A DNA stretch of 35,998 bases. Source: Meiothermus sp. Its GTDB lineage: Bacteria > Deinococcota > Deinococci > Deinococcales > Thermaceae. Below, one piece after another: positions 1 to 8,597 of the stretch. A program made the position numbers and the translations under genes. The notes beneath the pieces are model-generated. The model did no database searches. It saw only the letters and a list, made by a program, of their open reading frames with translations, and was not told where the DNA came from. The DNA lies in the NCBI RefSeq assembly GCF_025060375.1, contig NZ_JANXCG010000094.1, forward strand, positions 1-35,998, read 5' to 3'. The stretch's first letter is position 1, and every line of letters begins with the position of its first letter.

Positions 1-2234
1 CCGCAGATGCCGATGTACTTGCCCATCTTCTTGGCGGCCCCGATGGCGCGGGAGAGCAGGAACTTCACCGCTTCGTCCTGCTCGTCGAAGAGGTCGGCCA
101 CCAGCCCCGAGTCGCGGTCGAGGGCCAAGGTGAGCTGGGTAAGGTCATTGGAGCCGATGGAGAAGCCGTCGAAGAGCTCCAGGAACTGCTCGGCCAGGAT
201 GGCGTTGGAGGGCACCTCGCACATCATGATGAGCTTGAGGCCGTCCTTGCCGCGCTCGAGGCCGTTCTTCTTCAGAATCTCTATCACCGCTTGGGCCTCG
301 CCCACCGTGCGCACGAAGGGCACCATCACCCAGACATTCTTGAGGCCCTTCTCCTCCCGCACCTCGCGGATGGCGGCGCACTCCAGCGCAAAGGCCTCGG
401 CGAACTCCGGGTTGCGGTAGCGCGAGGCCCCGCGGAAGCCAATCATCGGGTTTTCTTCCTGAGGCTCGTAGCGGCTTCCCCCCAGAAGGTGGGCGTACTC
501 GTTGGACTTGAAGTCTGAAAGCCGCACGATAACCGGATTGGGGGCAAAGGCTGCGGCAATCATGCCGATGCCCTCGGCCAGCTTCTCGCGGTAGAAGGCC
601 ACCGGGCTCTCGTAACCGGCGGTGCGGCGGGCGATCTCCTCTTTGAGGTCTTCGGGAAGCCGGTCAAACTCCAGCAGAGCCTTGGGGTGGATGCCGATGG
701 TGTTGTTGATGATGAACTCGAGCCGCGCCAGCCCCACCCCAGCGTTGGGCAGGTGGGCGAAGCTGAAGGCCCGCTCAGGGCTGGCCACGTTCATCATGAT
801 CTTGGTGGGGATTTCGGGCATTCTGTCGAGCTCAATCCGCCGCACCTCAAACCGGGGGGTGCCCGCATAGACCCGCCCCACGTCCCCCTCAGCGCAGGAG
901 ACCGTGACCACCTGCCCGTCCTTGAGTACCTCGGTGGCCCCGGCCGCCCCCACCACCGCGGGAATGCCCAGCTCCCGGGCCACGATGGCCGCATGGCAGG
1001 TGCGCCCGCCCCGGTTGGTCACGATGGCCGCGGCCCGCTTCATCACCGGCTCCCAGTCGGGGTCGGTCATGTCGGCCACCAGTACGTCGCCGGGCTCCAC
1101 CTTGTGCATCTCTCGGGGGTGGTGGATGACCCGCACCCTACCCGTTCCAATGCGCTGCCCCACTGCCCGGCCCGTCACCAGCACCTCGCCCCGCTCCTTC
1201 ATGAGGAAGCGCTCGATGACCCGGCTGGCACGGCTCTGCACCGTTTCGGGCCGGGCCTGCAGGATGTAGATCTGCCCGTCCAGGCCGTCCTTGGCCCACT
1301 CGATGTCCATCGGACGGCCGTAGTGCTGCTCGATCAGGAGGGCCTGGCGGGCCAGTTCCAGCACCTCGGCGTCGGAAAGGGCAAAGCGGCTTCGCTCCTC
1401 GAGGGAGGTGGGCACCGCCACCACCCCCTGCCCCTCCCCGGCGTAGACCATCTTCTGCAGCTTGCTCCCCAGGGTGCGCTGCAGGATGGTGTTGCGCCCC
1501 TCCAGGAGCCCCGGCTTGTAGACGTAGAACTCGTCCGGGTTCACCCCCCCTTGCACCAGCAGCTCGCCCAGGCCGTAGGTGGCGGTGATGAAGACCACGT
1601 CGCGGAAGCCCGACTCGGTGTCCAGGGTAAAGGCCACGCCGCTCGCGCCCAGGTCGCTGCGCACCATGCGCTGCACCCCTGCCGAAAGGGCCACCTCCTC
1701 GTGAGCGAAGCCGTGGTGGACTCGGTAAGCGATGGCCCGGTCGTTGTAAAGCGAGGCAAAGACCTTCTTTATGTGTAGCAGGACGCTGTCCACGCCTTTT
1801 ACGTTCAAGAAGGTCTCCTGCTGCCCGGCAAAGCTGGCCTCGGGCAGGTCCTCGGCGGTGGCGCTGGAGCGCACCGCAACAGAAAGCCCGCCCTTGGAGG
1901 CGGACTCGAGGCGGATGTAAGCGTCTACGATGGCTACCTCTAGAGCCCTGGGTAGCTCAGCTTCCTCCACCCACCTCCGAATCTCGGCCCCTACCCGGGC
2001 CAGCTCAGCCACATCCTCTACGTTCAGGTTTTTCAGGGCCTGGGCGATTCGCTCCTCTAGCCGGTTGTGCTTTAGGAAGTCTCGGAAGGCCTCGGCTGTG
2101 GTGGCGAACCCCCCGGGCACCCGCACCCCAGCTTGGGACAGGTGGGCCATCATCTCGCCCAAGGAGGCGTTCTTGCCACCGACCTGCTCCAGGTCTTTCA
2201 TGCCTATGGTTTCAAACCAACGGATGTAGGCCAT
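1..2234 (-). CDS. ppsA: Phosphoenolpyruvate synthase (pyruvate, water dikinase), C-terminus cut off
   Basis: Makes phosphoenolpyruvate from pyruvate and ATP (AMP and phosphate released), the entry to gluconeogenesis; cytosolic. The ATG at 2234-2232 begins [20 protein letters not shown], a typical PpsA N-terminus (nucleotide-binding domain). The phosphohistidine domain carries [13 protein letters not shown] with the catalytic His at about residue 414 (codon 995-993), close to His421 of the E. coli enzyme. The reading frame stays open through base 1, where it reads [10 protein letters not shown], the start of the conserved C-terminal GICGQ block of the PEP/pyruvate-binding domain. About 744 residues are present, so roughly 45-60 are missing beyond the window edge. 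It diverges from the gene for its presumed regulator at 2361. Identity is certain at family level. Confidence 0.96.
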   Translation of the reverse strand, partial: MAYIRWFETIGMKDLEQVGGKNASLGEMMAHLSQAGVRVPGGFATTAEAFRDFLKHNRLEERIAQALKNLNVEDVAELARVGAEIRRWVEEAELPRALEVAIVDAYIRLESASKGGLSVAVRSSATAEDLPEASFAGQQETFLNVKGVDSVLLHIKKVFASLYNDRAIAYRVHHGFAHEEVALSAGVQRMVRSDLGASGVAFTLDTESGFRDVVFITATYGLGELLVQGGVNPDEFYVYKPGLLEGRNTILQRTLGSKLQKMVYAGEGQGVVAVPTSLEERSRFALSDAEVLELARQALLIEQHYGRPMDIEWAKDGLDGQIYILQARPETVQSRASRVIERFLMKERGEVLVTGRAVGQRIGTGRVRVIHHPREMHKVEPGDVLVADMTDPDWEPVMKRAAAIVTNRGGRTCHAAIVARELGIPAVVGAAGATEVLKDGQVVTVSCAEGDVGRVYAGTPRFEVRRIELDRMPEIPTKIMMNVASPERAFSFAHLPNAGVGLARLEFIINNTIGIHPKALLEFDRLPEDLKEEIARRTAGYESPVAFYREKLAEGIGMIAAAFAPNPVIVRLSDFKSNEYAHLLGGSRYEPQEENPMIGFRGASRYRNPEFAEAFALECAAIREVREEKGLKNVWVMVPFVRTVGEAQAVIEILKKNGLERGKDGLKLIMMCEVPSNAILAEQFLELFDGFSIGSNDLTQLTLALDRDSGLVADLFDEQDEAVKFLLSRAIGAAKKMGKYIGIC

Positions 2235-2291
2235 GGTGCACCTCGGTGTTCTTGATGGTAGGCTGGAAAAGGCAAGCGTTGGAGTAGGGCC

Positions 2292-2350
2292 ATCTGGTGT
2301 AGATAAGGCCCCCAATCTGGTGTATATTGCGCTACACACGTAAATTACAC
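2292..2350. promoter_or_regulatory. Candidate operator: paired GTGTA/TACAC boxes between ppsA and its regulator
   Basis: The 126-bp divergent intergenic region holds ATCTGGTGTA twice in direct repeat (2292-2301 and 2315-2324, 23 bp apart), then TACAC twice in the opposite sense (2333-2337 and 2346-2350, 13 bp apart). The second and third boxes form GTGTA-N8-TACAC. TACACT at 2346-2351, nine bases before the ATG at 2361, could be a -10 box for a leaderless transcript. I see no convincing -35 for either gene. A shared control site is an inference. Confidence 0.4.
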
Positions 2351-2360
2351 TAGGCGTGCC

Positions 2361-3176
2361 ATGCAACGCACGGTGTTCATCGTCTCTGACCACACCGGCC
2401 TCATCGCCGAGTCGGTGGCGCGGAGCCTGCTAGCCCAGTTCGAAGGGGTTGCGTTTCGCTACGTAATGCGGCCCTTCACCGATAGCGAGGAGGAGGTCTA
2501 CGAGCTTCTGTACGAGATAAACGCCACCTTCGAGCGGGAGGGGGTGCGGCCCATTGTCTTCTCCACCCTAGCCAACCCGGCCCTCAACGACCAGCTAAAG
2601 ACCGCCCCGGCGCTGCACTTTGACCTTTTTCGCACCTACCTAGGGGAGCTCGAGCGCGAGCTGGGCCGTCCGCCCACGGGCCGGGTGGGGCGGCTGCACA
2701 GCATAAGCGACCGCAACTACTTCGCCCGCATCGAGGCGGTGGACTTTGCCCTGGCTACCGACGATGGTCTGGGGGAGCGCTACTACCAGATGGCGGACGT
2801 AATCCTGGTAGGGGTGAGCCGGGCGGGAAAGACCCCTACCTGCCTGTTTCTGGGGATGCAGTACGGCATCCGGGCTTCCAACTACCCCCTGGCCGAGGCC
2901 GACTTTGAGCGCGAGGCCCTGCCGGAGCCCATCCGCCCATACCGCCAGAAGGTCTTTGGCCTCACCATCCAGCCCTTTCGGCTCCACCAAATTCGCACCC
3001 AACGCAAGCCCGGCAGTCGGTACGCTTCGCTGGAGCAGTGCGAGTACGAGGTGCGCCGGGCGGAGCAGATGTTCCGCCGGCTGGGCATCCGCCACTTCGA
3101 CACCACCAGCGCCTCGGTGGAGGAGATTGCCGCCAACATCATGCAGACCGCGGGCCTTCGGCGGCGCATAGACTGA
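2361..3176 (+). CDS. ppsR: Putative PEP synthase regulatory protein (bifunctional kinase/pyrophosphorylase, DUF299 family)
   Basis: Family members reversibly inactivate PEP synthase or pyruvate phosphate dikinase by ADP-dependent phosphorylation of a threonine next to the catalytic histidine, and reactivate it by phosphate-dependent dephosphorylation. The 271 residues match the family length. The family P-loop variant GVSRAGKT lies at 151-158, followed by the usual PT..L..QYGI..SNYPL stretch. The H..SD..YF.RIEA.DFA..TDDG region at 113-136 is also typical, although many members have HDDG where this one has TDDG. No clear Shine-Dalgarno precedes the ATG. Its position back to back with ppsA makes PEP synthase the obvious target. 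Plant-type PPDK regulators belong to the same family, but no PPDK gene is visible here. Confidence 0.93.
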   Translation: MQRTVFIVSDHTGLIAESVARSLLAQFEGVAFRYVMRPFTDSEEEVYELLYEINATFEREGVRPIVFSTLANPALNDQLKTAPALHFDLFRTYLGELERELGRPPTGRVGRLHSISDRNYFARIEAVDFALATDDGLGERYYQMADVILVGVSRAGKTPTCLFLGMQYGIRASNYPLAEADFEREALPEPIRPYRQKVFGLTIQPFRLHQIRTQRKPGSRYASLEQCEYEVRRAEQMFRRLGIRHFDTTSASVEEIAANIMQTAGLRRRID

Positions 3177-3202
3177 ACGCTGAGAAATCCCAACTAAACT
3201 AC

Positions 3203-3231
3203 TATACTTTCTTGAAAATAGGGCGTATACT
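3203..3231 (+). promoter_or_regulatory. Possible suf operon promoter: two TATACT boxes 23 bp apart
   Basis: TATACT occurs at 3203-3208 and again at 3226-3231, each a good -10 element. Neither has a convincing -35 hexamer at 16-18 bp. TTGAAA at 3212-3217 lies too close to the second one. Use of the second box would start the transcript near 3238, at the base of the leader hairpin. Confidence 0.4.
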
Positions 3232-3235
3232 GCTA

Positions 3236-3276
3236 GTTGCAAGCGATTCGCAGTAAGGTCTGCGGGCGTTTGCAAC
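3236..3276 (+). promoter_or_regulatory. Long hairpin in the 5' leader of the suf operon
   Basis: GTTGCAAGCG (3236-3245) pairs with CGTTTGCAAC (3267-3276): ten pairs, one of them G-U. After an ATT/GG internal loop, CGCAG (3249-3253) pairs with CTGCG (3260-3264) around a TAAGGT loop. The structure ends 15 bases before the sufC ATG, and the ribosome-binding purines AGAGGGGAAA follow it directly. At DNA level each outer arm contains the palindrome TTGCAA, 33 bp centre to centre (about three helical turns), so a two-site operator is an equally good reading. Confidence 0.5.
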
Positions 3277-3291
3277 CAGAGGGGAAACAAC

Positions 3292-4047
3292 ATGGCCAAC
3301 GAGCTTGAAATCCGCAACCTGCATGCCCGTATTGTGGACGGCGAAGCCATTCTCAAAGGGGTCAACCTGGTGGTGCCTAAGGGGCAGATCCACGCGGTGA
3401 TGGGTCCCAACGGGGCCGGGAAGAGCACCTTGGGCAAGGTGATTGCGGGCGACCCGGGCTACGAGGTAACCCAGGGCGACATCCTGGTGGACGGGGAGAG
3501 CATCCTGGAGCTCGGACCCGACGAGCGGGCCCGCAAGGGGCTCTTCCTGGCCTTCCAGTACCCGGTGGAGGTGCCGGGGGTTTCCAACGCCAACTTCCTG
3601 CGCCTGGCCCTTCAGGCCAAGCGGGGCGAGGAGGTGAGCGTCCAGGAGTTCTACGCCAAGCTGCAGAAAGCCCTGGAGACCCTCGAGTGGGATGAGAGCA
3701 TCCTGACCCGCTACCTCAACGACGGCTTCTCCGGTGGCGAGAAGAAGCGCAACGAGATTATGCACATGATGGTTCTGGAGCCCATCTACGCCATCCTGGA
3801 CGAGACCGACTCGGGGCTGGACATCGACGCCCTTAAGCTCGTGGCCAAGGGGGTGAACGCCATGCGGGGTCCCAACTTCGGTGCGCTGCTCATCACCCAC
3901 TACCAGCGGATCCTGAACTACATCGTGCCCGATGCGGTGCACGTGATGATCGATGGCCGCATCGTGACCTCGGGCGGCCCTGAGCTGGCCATGAAGCTCG
4001 AGGAGCAGGGCTACGACTGGGTCAAGGAGCTGGCTCTGGCCAACTAG
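3292..4047 (+). CDS. sufC: Fe-S cluster assembly ATPase SufC
   Basis: ABC-type ATPase of the SufBC2D scaffold, which builds Fe-S clusters in the cytosol; ATP hydrolysis drives rearrangement of the SufB-SufD core. At 251 residues it has the usual length. Walker [10 protein letters not shown] is at 38-46, the signature [10 protein letters not shown] around 145-154, Walker B and D-loop [11 protein letters not shown] around 166-176, and the switch histidine in [14 protein letters not shown] is diagnostic of SufC among ABC ATPases. The ATG has AGAGGGGAAACAAC in front. First gene of sufC-sufB-sufD-Rieske, with 31 bp to sufB. No sufS, sufU or sufE is in the window, so the sulfur donor must be encoded elsewhere. 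Confidence 0.98.
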   Translation: MANELEIRNLHARIVDGEAILKGVNLVVPKGQIHAVMGPNGAGKSTLGKVIAGDPGYEVTQGDILVDGESILELGPDERARKGLFLAFQYPVEVPGVSNANFLRLALQAKRGEEVSVQEFYAKLQKALETLEWDESILTRYLNDGFSGGEKKRNEIMHMMVLEPIYAILDETDSGLDIDALKLVAKGVNAMRGPNFGALLITHYQRILNYIVPDAVHVMIDGRIVTSGGPELAMKLEEQGYDWVKELALAN

Positions 4048-4078
4048 CCGATGGCCGTCATGGCCGAAGGGAGCTGCT

Positions 4079-5488
4079 ATGTCCGAGAATTTCCTGGTAG
4101 AAGACATCGGGAACGAATACAAATACGGCTTTGTGGACGAGGTTCAACCGGTTTGGAAGGCCGAGAAGGGGCTTTCTAGGCGGGTGGTGGAGGCCATCAG
4201 CTACCACAAGGAGGAGCCCGCCTGGATGCTCCAGTTCCGCCTCAAGGCGCTGGAGATTTACCAGGCTAAACCGGTGCCCACCTGGGGGGCTGACCTCTCG
4301 GGGCTCAACATGGACGAGATCTACTTCTACGCCAAGCCCACCGAGAAGCGCGACGCCCAGAGCTGGGACGAGGTGCCCGAGGCCATCCGCCGCACCTACG
4401 AGCGGCTGGGTATTCCCGAGGCCGAGCGCAGGGTGTTGGCTGGGGTGGGGGCGCAGTACGACTCGGAGATGGTCTACCACCAGGTGCGCGAGGAGCTCAA
4501 GCGCCAGGGGGTTATCTTCGTCTCCATTGAGGAGGGGCTCAAGCACTACGAGGACCTCTTCCGCGAGTACTTCGCCACCGTGGTTCCCCCGGAAGACAAC
4601 AAGTACGCCGCACTCAACTCCGCGGTCTGGTCGGGGGGAAGCTTTGTGTACGTGCCTAAAGGGGTCAAGGTGGAGCTGCCCCTGCAGGCCTACTTCCGGG
4701 TGAACACCGCCGAGCTCGGGCAGTTTGAGCGCACCCTGATCATCGTGGACGAAGGTGCGGAGGTCCACTACATTGAGGGTTGCACCGCACCTGTCTACAC
4801 CACCGATTCCTTCCACTCTGGAGTGATTGAGATTGTGGTCAACCAGGGGGCCCGTAGCCGCTACACCACCATCCAGAACTGGCCTCACAACATGTACAAC
4901 CTGGTCACCCAGCGGGCCATCGTAAAGAAGGACGCCTACCACATGTGGCTGGATGGCAACCTGGGTTCCAAGGTGACCATGAAGTATCCCTCTTCCTACC
5001 TGGTGGAGGAAGGGGCCCGCTCGGACATTCTCTCCATTGCCTTCGCCAACACCGGCCAGCACCAAGATGCCGGCGGCAAGCTCATCTTCGCGGCCTCCCA
5101 TACCGGAGGTTCCATCGTCTCCAAGTCCATCTCCAAGGGCTCGGGTCGCAGCAGCTACCGGGGTCTGATTAAGGTCTACGAGGGGGCCAAGCACGTCAAG
5201 GTGAACGTGGAGTGCGATGCCCTCCTCATCAATGAGGAGTCCCGTACCGACACTTACCCCTACATGGAGATTGAGGACGACACCGCCACCGTGGGCCACG
5301 AGGCCACCGTAAGCCGCCTCAACGACGAGCAGATCTTCTACCTGCAAAGCCGGGGCCTGCCCGAAGACGAGGCCGCCGCGCTGATTGTTCGGGGATTCAT
5401 TGAGCCGGTGGCCAAGGAGCTGCCGCTCGAGTACGCCGTAGAGCTCAACCGGCTGATTGAGCTGGAGATGGAAGGGTCGGTGGGCTAG
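4079..5488 (+). CDS. sufB: Fe-S cluster assembly scaffold protein SufB
   Basis: Scaffold subunit of SufBC2D that receives persulfide sulfur and carries the nascent Fe-S cluster. The 469 residues match the family. The N-terminus (residues 1-60, with EDIGNEYKYGF and a DEVQPVWKAEKGLS segment) is typical of long SufB. The C-terminal right-handed beta-helix includes SRTDTYPYMEIEDDTATVGHEATVSRL, a SufB hallmark. Cys379 in VECDALL lies where E. coli SufB has the cluster-related Cys405. The ATG at 4079 follows GGGAGCTGCT. It lies between sufC and sufD and is co-transcribed with them. Confidence 0.98.
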   Translation: MSENFLVEDIGNEYKYGFVDEVQPVWKAEKGLSRRVVEAISYHKEEPAWMLQFRLKALEIYQAKPVPTWGADLSGLNMDEIYFYAKPTEKRDAQSWDEVPEAIRRTYERLGIPEAERRVLAGVGAQYDSEMVYHQVREELKRQGVIFVSIEEGLKHYEDLFREYFATVVPPEDNKYAALNSAVWSGGSFVYVPKGVKVELPLQAYFRVNTAELGQFERTLIIVDEGAEVHYIEGCTAPVYTTDSFHSGVIEIVVNQGARSRYTTIQNWPHNMYNLVTQRAIVKKDAYHMWLDGNLGSKVTMKYPSSYLVEEGARSDILSIAFANTGQHQDAGGKLIFAASHTGGSIVSKSISKGSGRSSYRGLIKVYEGAKHVKVNVECDALLINEESRTDTYPYMEIEDDTATVGHEATVSRLNDEQIFYLQSRGLPEDEAAALIVRGFIEPVAKELPLEYAVELNRLIELEMEGSVG

Positions 5489-5525
5489 CCGACCGGAAAC
5501 CGCCCATCTGGATGGAAAATTTGCT

Positions 5526-6860
5526 ATGGAGCTGACCACTGCCCTTTCCCGCGACCTGGTTTTAGGTCTTTCCCAGTCGCTTGGCGAGCCCGAGTGGCTC
5601 CAGAACCAGCGCCTGGCGGCCTGGGAGACCTTCGTGAAGCTGCCCTACCCCACCACCCGCACCGAAGAGTGGAAGTACACCGATATCTCCGAGGTGCCCT
5701 TTGAATCGCTGGCCCTCGAGCGGCCCACCGGGCGGAAGGGGGCCATCCCGGAAGCTGTGCAGGCCCGCATTGCCCAGGCCGACCTGGCCGGCTATGCCGT
5801 GTTTGTGGGCTCTGACCTGGTGCACGTGGAGTTGCCGGAAGCCTACCGGGCCCAGGGGGTCATCTTCACGGGCCTACACGAGGTGTTGAAGGAACGCCCC
5901 GAGCTGGTTAGGGAAAACCTCTTCAAGACGGTGAACTGGAACGACCTGGTGGGCCCCCAGGCCCGCCGGCCAGAGAATTCCAAGATTCCTGCCCTGAACG
6001 CGGCCCTCTTCACCCACGGGGTGTTCCTCTACGTGCCCAAGGGGGTGGAGTTCAGCAAGCCCATCGGGGTCTTTAAGTACCTCGAGGGGGGCCACCTCTC
6101 CGCCTCGCGCACCCTGATTGTGGGGGATGTCAACAGCCAGGCAGTCTACATCGAGGAGTACATTTCTCCGACCCAGGTAGCCCCTTCGGTCAACACCTCG
6201 GCCACCGAGATCGTGCTCAAGCAGGGGGCCAAGGTGCGCCACGCCCACATCCAGCTTTTGGGCCAGGGCTTCTACCACTTCCACCGTCAGCGGGCCCTTC
6301 TGGAGCGGGACGCGGCCCTGAACGATCTGGTGGTGAACATGGGGGCCAGCCTGAGCCGGGCCGAGGTGCAGTCGGAGATGCTGGGGCCGGGTTCGGCCTC
6401 GGAGATGCTGGGCCTGTACTTCACCACCGGAACGCAGCACGTGGACCACTACACCCTGCAGCACCACGTGGCCGACCACGCCTACTCCGACGTGCTCTAC
6501 AAGGGCGCGGCCAAGGACCAAAGCCGCACCGTCTACGCCGGCCTCATCAAGGTGGAGCAGGGGGCCCAGAAGACCGACGCCTACCAGACCAACCGCAACC
6601 TGCTCCTCTCGGAGGACGCCCGGGCCGACTCGGTGCCCCAGCTCGAGATTGGGGCCAACGACGTGAAGTGTTCCCACGGCTCCTCCACCGCCCCGGTGGC
6701 CCCGGAGGAGCTCTTCTACCTGATGAGCCGCGGTCTGCCCCGCCACATGGCCCAGCAGATTCTGGTCAAGGGCCACATGGCCGATGTGCTCACCCGCATT
6801 CCCATTGAGCCTCTTCGGCAGTACATCGAGAGCATCATTGAGGAGAAGGTCCGGGTCTAG
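5526..6860 (+). CDS. sufD: Fe-S cluster assembly protein SufD
   Basis: SufB paralogue that forms the SufB-SufD heterodimer, needed for iron acquisition by the scaffold. I chose the ATG at 5526 (MELTTALSRDLVLGLSQSLG, 444 residues). An in-frame ATG farther upstream at 5457 lies inside sufB. The N-terminal LPYPTTRTEEWKYTD motif is typical of SufD. The C-terminal beta-helix ends with DVKCSHGSSTAPVAPEELFY, which includes the histidine (KCSH) equivalent to the functionally important His360 of E. coli SufD. The gap to sufB is 37 bp and to the Rieske gene 2 bp, so translation is probably coupled. Confidence 0.97.
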   Translation: MELTTALSRDLVLGLSQSLGEPEWLQNQRLAAWETFVKLPYPTTRTEEWKYTDISEVPFESLALERPTGRKGAIPEAVQARIAQADLAGYAVFVGSDLVHVELPEAYRAQGVIFTGLHEVLKERPELVRENLFKTVNWNDLVGPQARRPENSKIPALNAALFTHGVFLYVPKGVEFSKPIGVFKYLEGGHLSASRTLIVGDVNSQAVYIEEYISPTQVAPSVNTSATEIVLKQGAKVRHAHIQLLGQGFYHFHRQRALLERDAALNDLVVNMGASLSRAEVQSEMLGPGSASEMLGLYFTTGTQHVDHYTLQHHVADHAYSDVLYKGAAKDQSRTVYAGLIKVEQGAQKTDAYQTNRNLLLSEDARADSVPQLEIGANDVKCSHGSSTAPVAPEELFYLMSRGLPRHMAQQILVKGHMADVLTRIPIEPLRQYIESIIEEKVRV

Positions 6861-6862
6861 GC

Positions 6863-7177
6863 ATGTGGACGCCCGTTGCCAAGCTCGAGGACTTCCAGAA
6901 CGGCCGCCTGGTCGTGCGGGTGGAAGGGGAGAAGACCCCTGTGCTGTTGCTCTACACCGGTGAGGAGGTCTTTGCCATCGCCGATGTTTGCACCCACGAC
7001 AAGAACCCCCTCTCCGATGGCCCCCTAGACCTTACCCCAGGGGCCGAGACCATCCAGTGCACCCGCCACGGCGCCCGCTTTAGTCTGCGCACGGGCAAGG
7101 CCACCCTGCCCGCCCCTCGGCCGGTGAAGGTTTATCCCGCCAGGCTCGAGGAAGGCCAGGTCTGGCTGGACGTGTGA
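6863..7177 (+). CDS. Rieske-type [2Fe-2S] ferredoxin linked to the suf operon
   Basis: Small soluble electron carrier of the NirD/BphF-like Rieske group, 104 residues, no signal peptide or membrane anchor. Cluster ligands are C43 and H45 (CTH) and C66 and H69 (CTRH), with the spacing of Rieske ferredoxins. The C-terminal FSLRTGKATLPAPRPVKVYP segment is also typical of the fold. It begins two bases after the sufD stop codon and is the last gene before a strong hairpin at 7188-7212. A role in supplying electrons for Fe-S assembly or cluster reduction is inferred from context; the partner is unknown. A ferredoxin subunit of an oxygenase is the alternative, but no oxygenase gene is nearby. Confidence 0.92.
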   Translation: MWTPVAKLEDFQNGRLVVRVEGEKTPVLLLYTGEEVFAIADVCTHDKNPLSDGPLDLTPGAETIQCTRHGARFSLRTGKATLPAPRPVKVYPARLEEGQVWLDV

Positions 7178-7187
7178 GGCCTCGCAG

Positions 7188-7212
7188 GGCGGCCGGGGCT
7201 TCCCCGGCCGCC
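7188..7212 (+). terminator. GC-rich terminator hairpin after the suf operon
   Basis: GGCGGCCGGGG (7188-7198) and CCCCGGCCGCC (7202-7212) form a perfect 11-bp stem with a CTT loop, ten bases after the Rieske stop codon. Only a short T stretch follows (GCGCTTTGG), so termination would rely on the very stable stem. Confidence 0.7.
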
Positions 7213-7581
7213 GCGCTTTGGGTTCGTGCTGGGCCCAGTTGCCGAAAACGCCAGCACCGCTTGCCCGTGAGAGCGGGTTTTCCGCCCGATTCCAGCGCAG
7301 GGGCTCCGGTCACGCGCCCCGTTTTGGAAGGGGCTGCCCTCCCGTCGCCAACGGATAGCACCAAAAGCCCCCATGCGCAGTGCGCCCGTTGGCGGGAGCA
7401 AAAGCTGGCTGGGAAGGCCCCCGAGCCGGGTCAGAAGAGCGGGGAGGTGCTCGCCCTGGACCAAGGTGGCCCACGGGGAGCAGCACTCTGGGCGGGAGGG
7501 GTGCGGGTGCTGCTGTTTTGCGGCTCTTGGGCAGATAGCCGACAACCCGTCCTGGTTGCTCGAGGGCTGTAGGCCCGCCCC
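7213..7581. other. Non-coding island rich in inverted repeats
   Basis: No frame here looks like a protein: the open frames are arginine/proline/alanine-rich with no family features. The sequence is structured instead. CTCCC (7339-7343) plus GCCAACGG (7347-7354) pair with CCGTTGGC (7386-7393) plus GGGAG (7394-7398), and this stem encloses the perfect palindrome GCGCA-G-TGCGC (7375-7385). AGCAGCAC (7479-7486) pairs with GTGCTGCT (7507-7514), followed by GTTTT. CAACC and GGTTG form a small stem around 7542-7557, close to the 3' end of uppS. It may hold a small RNA, a dispersed repeat, or only terminators for the two convergent operons. Confidence 0.5.
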
Positions 7582-8424
7582 TCAGTGGCCGAAGCGGCGC
7601 TCGCGCCGCTGGTAGTCGCGCACTGCACGCAAAAAATCCAGCCTGCGGAAGGCTGGCCAGAAGGCGTCGAAGAAGTAGTATTCGCTGTAGGCCGACTGCC
7701 ACAGCAAAAACCCCGACAACCGAATTTCTCCTGAGGTGCGGATGATGAAGTCGGGGTCGGGAACCCCTGCGGTATAAAGCCGTTCGGAGATGTGCTGCAA
7801 ATCCAGCTCCTCAGCCAGCTCCTCGGGGGACTTACCGGTTTGAGCGGCTTCCAGGAGCAGGCTTTTGACCGCATCCACTATCTCCTCGCGGCCACCGTAG
7901 CCCATGGCGATTTGCAACAGCATACCGCTGTGGTGGGCGGTGGCCCGCTCCAGCTCCTCTAGGGCCTCTAGCACCTTGGGGGGGAAGCGGTCATGGCGAC
8001 CTATGACCCGTACCCGCACCTCGTTGGCGTGGATGCGCGGGTCCTGGGCCATGCGTTTGGCCTCGCGCACAAAGAGCCCCATCAGGGTTTCCACTTCAGC
8101 GGGGCTGCGCTTCCAGTTGTCGGTGGAGAAGACCCAGATGGTCACGGTGGGAATGCCCAGCTCCAAGCACCACTCCAGCACCTCGTAGGCTTTCTGCACA
8201 CCGAACTCGTGTCCCTCATGCCCCGGCAGCCCCAGCTCGCGGGCAAAGCGTCGGTTGCCGTCCAAAATCAGCCCCAGGTGTTTGGGTAGCTGCCCCTGTC
8301 GCACCTCGGCCTCAATGCGCTGTTCGTACCACCAATACAGGGGCTTGAGCAGAACCTCGGCCAGCTTTACGAGCCGCTTCCTCAGGGAAGTTTTGGGCGC
8401 GCGGACAGGGGAAGTGGGCGCCAT
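7582..8424 (-). CDS. uppS: Cis-prenyltransferase: undecaprenyl diphosphate synthase family
   Basis: Condenses isopentenyl diphosphate in cis onto an allylic primer to make the C50-C55 lipid carrier for peptidoglycan and glycan synthesis, at the inner face of the membrane. LILDGNRRFARELG contains the catalytic Asp (D55), followed by GHEFGVQKAYEVLEWCLELG, VFSTDNWKRS, and the C-terminal DFIIRTSGEIRLSGFLLWQ and SEYYFFDAFWP blocks, all diagnostic. The 280 residues exceed the usual 240-250 because of a 50-residue N-terminal extension with LLKPLYWWYEQRIEAEV. That segment resembles archaeal/actinobacterial-type cis-prenyltransferases, so the primer or chain length may differ. The ATG follows GAGGTGATTC. 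It is divergent from the secreted-protein gene at 8598. Confidence 0.93.
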   Translation of the reverse strand: MAPTSPVRAPKTSLRKRLVKLAEVLLKPLYWWYEQRIEAEVRQGQLPKHLGLILDGNRRFARELGLPGHEGHEFGVQKAYEVLEWCLELGIPTVTIWVFSTDNWKRSPAEVETLMGLFVREAKRMAQDPRIHANEVRVRVIGRHDRFPPKVLEALEELERATAHHSGMLLQIAMGYGGREEIVDAVKSLLLEAAQTGKSPEELAEELDLQHISERLYTAGVPDPDFIIRTSGEIRLSGFLLWQSAYSEYYFFDAFWPAFRRLDFLRAVRDYQRRERRFGH

Positions 8425-8444
8425 GAATCACCTCAACCCTCACC

Positions 8445-8474
8445 ATCTTAGCGAGGAGTGTGGGCCAATCGTAA
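8445..8474 (-). promoter_or_regulatory. Candidate uppS promoter
   Basis: On the minus strand TTACGA (8474-8469), an 18-bp spacer and TAAGAT (8450-8445) lie about 20 bases before the uppS ATG. The -10 is good and the -35 only moderate (three of six consensus bases). Confidence 0.4.
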
Positions 8475-8597
8475 GAAAAAGGAGCGCTTTCACCGGCCAG
8501 GTTCGGGAAATTAAGGTTTTTGTAACGCCGCTTTGGGCAAACTGAGGCTGAGCGGGCTTCCTGGAAACGGGTGGGCCCTTTGGCAAGGAGGGGGTTT

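Noticed and set aside
687-1778. Long open frame of 363 codons on the plus strand
   Set aside because: It is the opposite-strand shadow of ppsA; His/Gly/Pro-rich translation with no family features, a common artefact of GC-rich codon use.
4058-5539. 493-codon minus-strand frame opposite sufB
   Set aside because: Shadow of sufB (LGHLLVVD-type leucine/histidine-rich translation); sufB motifs on the plus strand are unequivocal.
7174-7572. 132-codon plus-strand frame after the Rieske gene
   Set aside because: Overlaps the terminator hairpin; Arg/Pro/Ala-rich with no domain; the island is better explained as non-coding.
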